8,283 nucleotides of DNA from Anaerolineales bacterium (GTDB lineage: Bacteria; Chloroflexota; Anaerolineae; Anaerolineales; UBA6663). The translations under genes and the position numbers were made by a program. The notes under the pieces are model-generated. The model was given only the letters and a program-made list of their open reading frames with translations, was not told the origin of the DNA and did not search any database. The stretch is from the NCBI GenBank assembly GCA_017999235.1, contig JAGOBN010000144.1:1-8283 (forward strand). Direction: 5' to 3'. Position 1 is the first letter of the stretch; the number at the start of each line of letters is the position of its first letter. This document shows positions 1 through 5,639 of the stretch, in pieces.

Positions 1-1
1 G

Positions 2-826
2 GCCGAAGTTGCGCGCGCCATCCCACCGCTGGCCGGGACCCTGGCGGCCGCGTTCTGGCCCGGCCCGCTGACCCTGATCCTGCCGCGCCAGCCGCACGTG
101 CCGGAGGTGGTGACCGCCGGCGGCCCGTCCGTGGCCGTGCGCGTGCCCAGCCATCCCGTGGCGCAGGGGTTGCTGCGGGCGGCCGGCCGGCCGATCGCGG
201 CCCCCAGCGCCAACCGCTTCGCGCGCCCCAGTCCCACCACAGCGCGGCACGTCCTGGATGATTTGGAAGGTGAAGTCGATCTGGTGCTGGATGCCGGCCC
301 CGTGCCCATCGGCCTGGAGTCCACCATCCTGGATCTCACCCGCACGCCGCCGGCGGTCCTGCGACCGGGCGGCCTGCCGGTGGAAGCGCTGCGCCGGCTG
401 ATCCCGGACCTGGTGGTGGAGGCGCGCTTTCTCCCCGTCGACGGCGCCGCCGCCGCCGCGCCCGGCCAATTTTTAAAGCACTACTCGCCGCGCGCTCGGC
501 TGGAGTTGATCGATGGCGCGCGGCCGGCGGCATTGGCGGCCCTGCGCGCGGCCGTTGAGCGGGCGCTGGCGCGCGGGCTAAAGGTCGGCGTCCTGGTGTT
601 CACCGCCGATGAAGCCGCCGTGGCTGGCCTGCCGGTGGTCGTGATGGCCTTTGGCCCGGAAGCAGAGCCGGAGACGGCCGGCCGGCGGCTGTTCGCGGCC
701 TTGCGCGAGCTGGACGCCCAGGGCGTGGACGTGATCCTGGCGCGCCTGCCCGCGCGCGCCGGCCTGGGGCTGGCGATCTGGGATCGGCTGTACCGGGCCG
801 CCGAAGGCCGCGTCACGGCCGTATAA
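2..826 (+). CDS. ywlC: Threonylcarbamoyl-AMP synthase, Sua5/YwlC type (5' end outside window)
   Basis: This enzyme makes L-threonylcarbamoyl-AMP from threonine, bicarbonate and ATP, the first step of the t6A37 tRNA modification in the cytoplasm. The reading frame is open from base 2, so the gene starts upstream; 274 residues are visible and about 70 are probably missing. A shorter GTG start at 98 would cut into the fold and is not credible. In the visible part, FWPGPLTLIL (about residues 18-27), SVAVRVPSHP, the APSAN motif with a following SPT, and GLEST are classic YrdC-domain motifs. GQFLKHYSPRA (about residues 154-164) matches the Sua5 linker that follows the YrdC domain, and the remaining ~110 residues, ending AIWDRLYRAAEGRVTAV, fit the Sua5 C-terminal domain. 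This makes it the long Sua5 form and not the short TsaC form. The stop is TAA at 824-826. The next gene has its own promoter, so co-transcription is not required. Confidence 0.93.
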   Translation, partial: AEVARAIPPLAGTLAAAFWPGPLTLILPRQPHVPEVVTAGGPSVAVRVPSHPVAQGLLRAAGRPIAAPSANRFARPSPTTARHVLDDLEGEVDLVLDAGPVPIGLESTILDLTRTPPAVLRPGGLPVEALRRLIPDLVVEARFLPVDGAAAAAPGQFLKHYSPRARLELIDGARPAALAALRAAVERALARGLKVGVLVFTADEAAVAGLPVVVMAFGPEAEPETAGRRLFAALRELDAQGVDVILARLPARAGLGLAIWDRLYRAAEGRVTAV

Positions 827-828
827 GC

Positions 829-840
829 GCGGCCGGCCGC
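829..840. repeat. 12-bp perfect palindrome in the spacer upstream of the ATP-grasp gene's -10
   Basis: GCGGCCGGCCGC is its own reverse complement. It lies between the stop codon of the Sua5 gene and the TATAAT box of the next gene, where the -35/-10 spacer would be. It could be a repressor operator. It also contains GGCCGGCC, an octamer repeated elsewhere in this window, so it may only be one more copy of that word. No flanking symmetry extends the palindrome. Confidence 0.35.
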
Positions 841-849
841 TGATATAAT
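841..849 (+). promoter_or_regulatory. Extended -10 promoter (TGATATAAT) for the ATP-grasp gene
   Basis: TG-A-TATAAT is a perfect extended -10 element in otherwise very GC-rich DNA. No good -35 hexamer lies 16-18 bp upstream, which fits the extended -10 class. Only seven bases separate the TATAAT from the ATG at 857, so transcription should begin at or next to the start codon. That predicts a leaderless mRNA. No Shine-Dalgarno sequence precedes the ATG. Confidence 0.7.
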
Positions 850-856
850 CTTGGCC

Positions 857-2140
857 ATGTCCGCGCCGCGCTTGCTCTTACTCGCGTCCGCCCGCACGTA
901 CCGCAACCGCGCCTTCCGCGACGCGGCGCGCAAGCTGGGCGTGGAGGTGACGCTGGGGCTGGATGTGCCGCCGCCGCTGCTGCCCAAGGGCGGCCGCCGG
1001 CTGGCCCTGGATTACCGCGATTTCAGCGCCGCCACCGCGACCATTCTGACTTATGCGCGCGAGCATCCGGTGGCCGCGATCTTGGGGGTGGATGATTCCG
1101 GCACTGTGCTGGCGGCCCGCGCCGGCGCCGCGCTGGGCCTGCCCCACAACGCCCCGGACGCGGCCGAAGCCGCCAGCGACAAAGCCGCCATGCGCGCGCG
1201 CTTCGCGGCGGCCGGCGTGCCTTCCCCCGCCTTCCAGAAGTTCTCGCTGCCGGCCGATCCGGAGGACCTGGCCGAAACCATCGGCGCAGGCGCCATCGGC
1301 TACCCGTGCGTGCTCAAACCCACGCGCCTCTCGGCCAGCAAAGGCGTCATGCGCGCCAACGACCCGTTTGAATTCGTGGAGCGTTTTGAGCGCCTGAAGC
1401 GCATCCTGGCTAAAGAAGGCTGTGACGACCTGGTGGTCGAGAGCTTCATCCCCGGCCAGGAGGTGGCGCTGGAAGGCCTGCTGTTGGCGGGTCAACTGAC
1501 CGTGCTGGCGCTGTTCGACAAGCCCGACCCGCTCGACGGGCCGTTCTTTGAGGAGACGCTCTACATCACACCTTCGCGCCTGCCAGCCGCCACCCAGGCC
1601 GCCATCACGAGCGCCGCGCAAGCGGCGTGCGCGGCGCTCGGCCTGCGCGAAGGCCCGGTCCACGCCGAACTGCGCGTGAACGACCGCGGCCCGGTGTTGG
1701 TGGAAGTGGCCGCCCGCTCCATCGGCGGGCTGTGCTCGCGCATCCTGCGCTTCACCCACAGCGCCGACGTCACGCTCGAGGAGCTGATCCTGCGCCAGGC
1801 GCTCGGCCGGCCGCTGGAGGCCGCTCAGCGCGAGGCCCAGGCCGGCGGCGTGATGATGCTGCCGATCCCGGAGGCCGGCCTCCTGAAAGGCGTCACGGGG
1901 CTGGAGGCGGCGCAGGCCGTCCCCGGCATTGAAGCCATCGAAATCACCGCCCCGCTCAATTATCCGGTGGTGCCGCTCCCCGAAGGCGACAGCTATCTCG
2001 GCTTCATCTTCGCGCGCGGCGCCACCCCGGAAGCCGTGGAACTCGCCCTGCGTGAAGCGCACCGTCGGCTGAGTTTTGAGATCACGCCCGAGTTCCAACT
2101 CACTGTCCGTGTCCCTCGGCCCTGGCAGCCGCACTTGTGA
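857..2140 (+). CDS. ATP-grasp ligase with L-amino-acid-ligase-like C-terminal region, substrate unknown
   Basis: This is a 427-residue ATP-grasp enzyme, predicted to join a carboxylate to an amine (or similar nucleophile) through an acyl-phosphate, using ATP and Mg2+. The N-terminal ~105 residues form a pre-ATP-grasp region (AILGVDDSGTVLAARAGAALG at about 74-94). SDKAAMRARFAAAGVPSP (107-124) and GYPCVLKPTRLSASKGV (148-164) are the ATP-grasp entry and nucleotide-binding lysine/glycine-loop segments. VVESFIPGQEVALEG (193-207) and HAELRVNDRGPVLVEVAARSIGG (269-291) supply the acidic metal ligands and the arginine of the active site. Residues ~330-390 (GVMMLPIPEAGLL and beyond) resemble the C-terminal domain of dipeptide-forming L-amino-acid ligases and carnosine synthase. 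I chose ATG 857 over an in-frame TTG at 851 because the TATAAT box ends at 849. The neighbours give no clue to the substrate. Phosphoribosyl-type ligases (PurD, PurK) are less likely because of the C-terminal region. Confidence 0.85.
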   Translation: MSAPRLLLLASARTYRNRAFRDAARKLGVEVTLGLDVPPPLLPKGGRRLALDYRDFSAATATILTYAREHPVAAILGVDDSGTVLAARAGAALGLPHNAPDAAEAASDKAAMRARFAAAGVPSPAFQKFSLPADPEDLAETIGAGAIGYPCVLKPTRLSASKGVMRANDPFEFVERFERLKRILAKEGCDDLVVESFIPGQEVALEGLLLAGQLTVLALFDKPDPLDGPFFEETLYITPSRLPAATQAAITSAAQAACAALGLREGPVHAELRVNDRGPVLVEVAARSIGGLCSRILRFTHSADVTLEELILRQALGRPLEAAQREAQAGGVMMLPIPEAGLLKGVTGLEAAQAVPGIEAIEITAPLNYPVVPLPEGDSYLGFIFARGATPEAVELALREAHRRLSFEITPEFQLTVRVPRPWQPHL

Positions 2141-2164
2141 AATTTAGGACAAAACCGGTATAAT
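2135..2164 (+). promoter_or_regulatory. Sigma-70-type promoter of the iscX-nuo operon
   Basis: TTGTGA (2135-2140, four of six matches to TTGACA) and a perfect TATAAT (2159-2164) are separated by 18 bp in a locally AT-rich stretch. The -35 box overlaps the TGA stop of the ATP-grasp gene. Predicted initiation is near 2171, giving a leader of about 42 bases before the iscX ATG at 2213. Confidence 0.72.
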
Positions 2165-2177
2165 AATTGAAGTCTCG

Positions 2178-2216
2178 ATGACGGATGAGGCCAAGCGGAG
2201 CTTGAAACAGCCATGA
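2178..2216 (+). other. Possible 12-codon leader ORF overlapping the iscX start codon
   Basis: An ATG about seven bases after the predicted transcription start opens a short frame encoding [12 protein letters not shown]. Its TGA (2214-2216) overlaps the iscX ATG (2213-2215) in an ATGA arrangement. That geometry would allow translational coupling, or a leader-peptide control of the operon. No Shine-Dalgarno sequence precedes it. Short frames of this size arise easily by chance, so this is only a candidate. Confidence 0.25.
2192..2204 (+). promoter_or_regulatory. Small leader hairpin presenting the iscX ribosome-binding sequence
   Basis: CAAGC (2192-2196) and GCTTG (2200-2204) can pair as a five-base-pair stem with a GGA loop. 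The likely Shine-Dalgarno GGAG (2197-2200) sits in the loop and the first stem base. The GGAG-to-ATG spacing is 12 bases, which is long. The hairpin may modulate iscX translation, but it is short and could be chance. Confidence 0.3.
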
Positions 2217-2425
2217 CCGACGCCCTCTACTGGGACGCTTCTTTCGCCATCGCCCGCCAGTTGATGACCCAGCACCCGGAGGCTGATCTCGATTGTGTAA
2301 CCTTGAACATGATTTATAATTGGGTGGTTGCGCTTCCGGAATTCCAAGACGATCCCCAACTCGCCAACGACGACCTGCTCCAGGCCATTTACCAGGAGTG
2401 GTACGAGGAGAAACACCCGCTATGA
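2213..2425 (+). CDS. iscX: IscX-family Fe-S assembly protein (YfhJ-like)
   Basis: This 70-residue acidic protein matches the IscX/YfhJ family in length (E. coli IscX is 66 residues) and in order of motifs as I recall them. These are W7-D8 near the start, HPE.D at 21-25, a central W37 in [12 protein letters not shown]44-x-DDPQ (46-49) with N52, then [12 protein letters not shown] (55-66). The E. coli protein has FDDDPQASN followed by ILEAILLVWLDE at the same places. In E. coli, IscX binds the cysteine desulfurase IscS and iron, and modulates Fe-S cluster assembly on IscU. No iscS, iscU or hscA is nearby. The gene is instead first in an operon whose products bind several [4Fe-4S] clusters. Its TGA overlaps the nuoB ATG (ATGA at 2422-2425), implying translational coupling. 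The assignment rests on motif recall and needs a profile search, but the pattern is distinctive. Confidence 0.82.
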   Translation: MTDALYWDASFAIARQLMTQHPEADLDCVTLNMIYNWVVALPEFQDDPQLANDDLLQAIYQEWYEEKHPL

Positions 2426-3096
2426 GCTCGATCGCCAAAGAACTGGCCAGCCCGGATATCCCCGTTGCGGCCGAACTTCAGAACAACGTCTTCGTCACTA
2501 CGATTGACAAGATCTACAACTGGAGCCGGCGCAATTCGATGTGGCCGATGATGTTCGGCCTGGCCTGCTGCGCCATTGAGATGATCGCCACCGCGGCCGC
2601 CCGCTATGACCTGAGCCGCTTCGGCATGGAGGTCATGCGGCCGTCCCCGCGCCAGGCCGATATGCTGATCGTCTCCGGCACCGTCACCAAGAAGATGGTG
2701 CCGCAGATCGTGCGCCTGTACAACCAGATGGCCGAGCCCAAGTATGTGATCGCCATGGGCGCCTGCGCCAGCGGCGGCGGCCCCTTCAAGGACGGCTACA
2801 ACGTCGTCTCCGGCATCGACAAGTTCGTGCCGGTGGACGTCTACATTCCGGGCTGTCCGCCCACCCCGCAAGCCCTGCTCAACGGGCTGATCACGCTGCA
2901 AAAGAAGATCGACGGCCAATCCATCACCCAGGTGCCGTGGTACCGGCCGGGCGCTTCCCAGCCCATCCCGGTGCCGATCCTGGGACCGGATTTGATCGAC
3001 CCGCGCCACGCTGCGCTGCTGCGCCAGCGCGCCGCCCAGGCCGCCGTCGCTCAGATGAACGCGGCCCAAGCCGCCGAAGCCACGCCCGCCGCGTAA
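2422..3096 (+). CDS. nuoB: NADH-quinone oxidoreductase subunit B
   Basis: This 224-residue protein is the NuoB/PSST subunit of complex I, which holds cluster N2, the electron donor to quinone, in the peripheral arm next to the membrane. The four N2 ligands are all present: the tandem C49-C50 in [11 protein letters not shown]115 in MGACASGGG, and C145 in [27 protein letters not shown] (67-86) is the family core. Length exceeds the usual ~160-190 because of an Ala/Gln-rich tail from about residue 196. I chose ATG 2422 because it overlaps the iscX stop and has GAGGAG at 2405-2410; an in-frame extension back to 2320 lies inside iscX and encodes no conserved sequence. A related hydrogenase small subunit is less likely because the partner NuoD lacks NiFe-binding CxxC pairs. 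Confidence 0.97.
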   Translation: MSSIAKELASPDIPVAAELQNNVFVTTIDKIYNWSRRNSMWPMMFGLACCAIEMIATAAARYDLSRFGMEVMRPSPRQADMLIVSGTVTKKMVPQIVRLYNQMAEPKYVIAMGACASGGGPFKDGYNVVSGIDKFVPVDVYIPGCPPTPQALLNGLITLQKKIDGQSITQVPWYRPGASQPIPVPILGPDLIDPRHAALLRQRAAQAAVAQMNAAQAAEATPAA

Positions 3097-3130
3097 GGGC
3101 CGCCCGCGCGTCGCCCGCCGAGGAAATCTC

Positions 3131-4882
3131 ATGACCGTCGCTCCCGCTCCCGCCACCACTGATCTCAAACTCGACCAGGCCTTTCCGGGCGATGTGCTGC
3201 CCGACACCCGCAAGGGCTACAGCGGCTACGTCGTCAAGCCCGAAAAGCTGGTCGAAGTCGCCACGGCCCTGCGCGACCAGCACGGCTACGATTACTGCTC
3301 GTCCGCGACCGGCGTGGACTATCTCGAGCAAGGCCAGTGCGAGATGGTCTACCACGTCTACAACACCCAGACCGGCGGGCCGGCCGTGGTGCTCAAGGCG
3401 CAGACCCCGCGCGACAACGCCGTGCTGCCGTCGCTCACCCCGGTCTGGCCCGGCGCCGATTTCCAGGAGCGCGAAGCCTGGGACCTGTACGGCATCAAGT
3501 TTACGGGCCATCCCAACCTGCAGCGCATCCTGATGTGGGAGGGCTTCCACGGCCACCCCATGCGCAAGGACTGGAAAGAAGCCTATTACGAGCAGGACGG
3601 CAAGCCCTTTGACACACGCTGGCCGGGCGGCCAGGTGCATCGGTCCGAGGAGAACTCGCCCTTCGGCCACAACGTCGCTTACCCGGAGGGCTTCACCCTG
3701 GAAGGCTGGAGCGAGACCGCAGATAAAGCCGTCTACGACAGCCTGCCCACCGGCGGCCACGGCTCCACCCAGGAAGGCATGCGCACCGACCTGGTGACGG
3801 TCAACCTCGGCCCGCAGCACCCCTCCACCCACGGCGTCTTCCGCATCGTGGCCACGCTGGACGGCGAGACCATCGTCAAGCTGGAGCCCGTCATGGGCTA
3901 CCTGCACCGCAACCACGAGAAGATCGGCGAGCGCAACACTTTCCTCCAGAACATCCCCTTCACCGACCGGCTGGATTACATCACCTCGATGTCCAACAAC
4001 CACGGCTACGTGCTGGCCGTGGAGAAGTTGATGGGCGTCAAACCGCCGGAGCGCGCCGAGTATCTGCGCGTGATGATGGTGGAGTTGACCCGCATCGTCA
4101 ACCACACCTGGGGCATCGGCTTCCTGCTCAACGACCTGGGCGCGTTCTTCACGCCGGCCCTGTACATGATCAAGGAACGTGAGCTGGTCCTGGATATCTT
4201 TGAAGCCACGGCCGGCTCGCGCATGATGTGCAACTACATGCGCTTCGGCGGGGTCTCCCGCGATATCACCGACGACGCCTTCCAGGCGGTCAAGGACATG
4301 GTGTATGAGCGCTGGCCGCGCGCCCTGGATGAGATCGACGCTTACCTGACCAACAGCGAGATCCTGCGCTCGCGCTCCATCGGCGTGGGCGTGCTCTCGG
4401 CCGCGGAGGCCGCCGCCTACAGCGTGGGCGGCCCGGTGCTGCGCGCCTCGGGCGTCAAGTATGACGTCCGCAAGGCCGACCCGTACAGCATTTACGACCG
4501 CTTCGACTTCGATATCGCGGTGCGCTACCAGGGCGATATCTACGACCGCTATCTGGTGCGCCTGGACGAGGCGCGCGAAAGCGTGAAGATCCTGCAGCAG
4601 GTGATCAAGCAGATGCCGGGCGGCGAGATCCAGACCGGCAAGCCGCAGTACCAGGCGCGCGTCCCGGCCGGCGAGGCCTATGGCCGCGTGGAGAACCCCA
4701 AGGGCGAGCTCGGCTACTACGTCATCTCCAATGGCAAAGCCAACCCGTACCGCTACCACGTGCGCGCCCCCTCGTTCATCAACCTGACGCCGTTCGGCAA
4801 GATGTGCGTGGGCCACAAGATCGCGGACGTGGTCGGCATCCTGGGCAGCATTGATATTGTGTTGGGCGAGGTGGACCGGTAA
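3131..4882 (+). CDS. nuoCD: NADH-quinone oxidoreductase fused subunit C/D
   Basis: One uninterrupted 583-codon frame encodes both NuoC (30 kDa) and NuoD (49 kDa) of complex I. The NuoC part is about residues 20-150, with [19 protein letters not shown] (110-128) as its signature and HPMRKD at 142-147. A linker of about 70 residues rich in Gly, Glu and Asp follows. NuoD starts near 219 with [15 protein letters not shown] (221-235), followed by [14 protein letters not shown] (256-269), YVLAVEKL (293-300) and the typical end [12 protein letters not shown] (572-583). By alignment from memory with Thermus Nqo4, H234 and Y283 are the quinone head-group residues, and both are kept. The N- and C-terminal CxxC pairs of NiFe hydrogenases are absent. 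AGGA at 3121-3124 is a well-spaced ribosome-binding site for ATG 3131. Fused NuoCD is best known from E. coli and relatives. Confidence 0.96.
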   Translation: MTVAPAPATTDLKLDQAFPGDVLPDTRKGYSGYVVKPEKLVEVATALRDQHGYDYCSSATGVDYLEQGQCEMVYHVYNTQTGGPAVVLKAQTPRDNAVLPSLTPVWPGADFQEREAWDLYGIKFTGHPNLQRILMWEGFHGHPMRKDWKEAYYEQDGKPFDTRWPGGQVHRSEENSPFGHNVAYPEGFTLEGWSETADKAVYDSLPTGGHGSTQEGMRTDLVTVNLGPQHPSTHGVFRIVATLDGETIVKLEPVMGYLHRNHEKIGERNTFLQNIPFTDRLDYITSMSNNHGYVLAVEKLMGVKPPERAEYLRVMMVELTRIVNHTWGIGFLLNDLGAFFTPALYMIKERELVLDIFEATAGSRMMCNYMRFGGVSRDITDDAFQAVKDMVYERWPRALDEIDAYLTNSEILRSRSIGVGVLSAAEAAAYSVGGPVLRASGVKYDVRKADPYSIYDRFDFDIAVRYQGDIYDRYLVRLDEARESVKILQQVIKQMPGGEIQTGKPQYQARVPAGEAYGRVENPKGELGYYVISNGKANPYRYHVRAPSFINLTPFGKMCVGHKIADVVGILGSIDIVLGEVDR

Positions 4883-4892
4883 AGCACCGGTT

Positions 4893-4900
4893 GAGGAGAG
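4893..4900 (+). promoter_or_regulatory. Strong ribosome-binding site of nuoI
   Basis: GAGGAGAG ends four bases before the ATG at 4905, and its AGGAG core lies six bases before it. It fixes the nuoI start and excludes in-frame positions upstream that lie within the end of nuoCD. Confidence 0.75.
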
Positions 4901-4904
4901 CACT

Positions 4905-5558
4905 ATGTTTGGATCTGGCATCGTTCGCGGCCTGGGCGTGGTCTTCAAGCATTTTGTCGACTCATGGGTCGACGATATCCGCTGGCTGGGCCGGCGCTAT
5001 TACAACCCCGAGGCCCTGAAGATCCGCCAAGGCACCAAAGCCACCGGCGTCTTCACGGTCATGTACCCGGAAGAAAAACTCACCATCCCGGAAGAGTTCC
5101 GCTATATCCCGTTCCTGGTGTACGAGGAGAAGGACGGCGGCAAGGATTACCGCTGCACGTCCTGCGGCATCTGCGCCAAGGTCTGCCCGCCGCAGTGCAT
5201 CTGGATTGAGCGCACCAACGACCCCAAGACCAACCGGCCGGTGCCGCAGCCCAAGAACTTCTTCATCGACGTGGATATCTGCATGAACTGCGGCCTGTGT
5301 GCCGAGTTCTGCCCGTTCGACGCCATCAAGATGGACCACGATTACGAAATGGCGTCCTACGACCGCACCACCGCCCACATCTTCGACAAAGAGAAACTGG
5401 GCAAGCCGGTGAGCTACTACGCCGCTATCCGGCCGGCCAACTACGCGCGCGAAGAAAAAGCCCGCGCTGAGGAAGAAGCTAAGAAGGCCGCCAAAGCGGC
5501 CGCCGCGGCCAAGCCCGCGCCTAAACCCGCCGCGCCGGCCGCCGAGAAGAAAGACTAG
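4905..5558 (+). CDS. nuoI: NADH-quinone oxidoreductase subunit I (2x[4Fe-4S] ferredoxin type)
   Basis: This 217-residue protein is the NuoI/TYKY subunit, which carries electrons through clusters N6a and N6b to N2 in NuoB. Two complete motifs are present: C84-x2-C87-x2-C90-x3-C94-P and C126-x2-C129-x2-C132-x3-C136-P. The N-terminal ~30 residues (GLGVVFKHFVDSW) form the amphipathic helix that packs on the membrane arm. RYYNPEALK and FRYIPFLVYE precede the first motif. From about residue 181 the protein ends in a charged, Ala/Lys/Pro-rich tail of ~37 residues that is probably disordered. It is the last gene before a strong terminator. The expected neighbours nuoH and nuoJ-N do not follow. Confidence 0.96.
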   Translation: MFGSGIVRGLGVVFKHFVDSWVDDIRWLGRRYYNPEALKIRQGTKATGVFTVMYPEEKLTIPEEFRYIPFLVYEEKDGGKDYRCTSCGICAKVCPPQCIWIERTNDPKTNRPVPQPKNFFIDVDICMNCGLCAEFCPFDAIKMDHDYEMASYDRTTAHIFDKEKLGKPVSYYAAIRPANYAREEKARAEEEAKKAAKAAAAAKPAPKPAAPAAEKKD

Positions 5559-5590
5559 CGGCCAGTCCGCGCCTAATCGGTATCCCACCC

Positions 5591-5624
5591 GGCAGGGCGG
5601 ACGCGCGTCCGCCCTGCCGTTTTT
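5591..5624 (+). terminator. Intrinsic terminator after nuoI
   Basis: Bases 5591-5618 are a perfect inverted repeat with 14-base arms (12 pairs if GCGC is left as the loop), followed by G and five T residues (5620-5624). It is a canonical rho-independent terminator for the iscX-nuo operon on the + strand. It lacks an A tract on its upstream side, so it should act in one direction. The T tract ends only 15 bases before the mrp start codon. Confidence 0.9.
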
Positions 5625-5639
5625 CAGAGGTCGCCGCCT

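Noticed and set aside
878..2134. A 418-codon open frame on the - strand opposite the ATP-grasp gene
   Set aside because: The + strand encodes clear ATP-grasp motifs; the antisense product is low complexity and lacks a promoter or ribosome-binding site.
2320..2421. A longer N-terminus for NuoB beginning at 2320
   Set aside because: These codons overlap iscX in another frame and encode non-conserved sequence. ATG 2422 has the ATGA overlap and a ribosome-binding site.
3131..4882. NuoCD as the large subunit of a membrane-bound NiFe hydrogenase
   Set aside because: The paired CxxC nickel ligands at each end are absent, and the sequence ends in the typical complex [13 protein letters not shown].
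2924..4948. A 674-codon open frame on the - strand opposite nuoCD
   Set aside because: It mirrors the codon bias of nuoCD, whose family identity is certain. The antisense translation is His/Val/Asp-rich and has no motifs.
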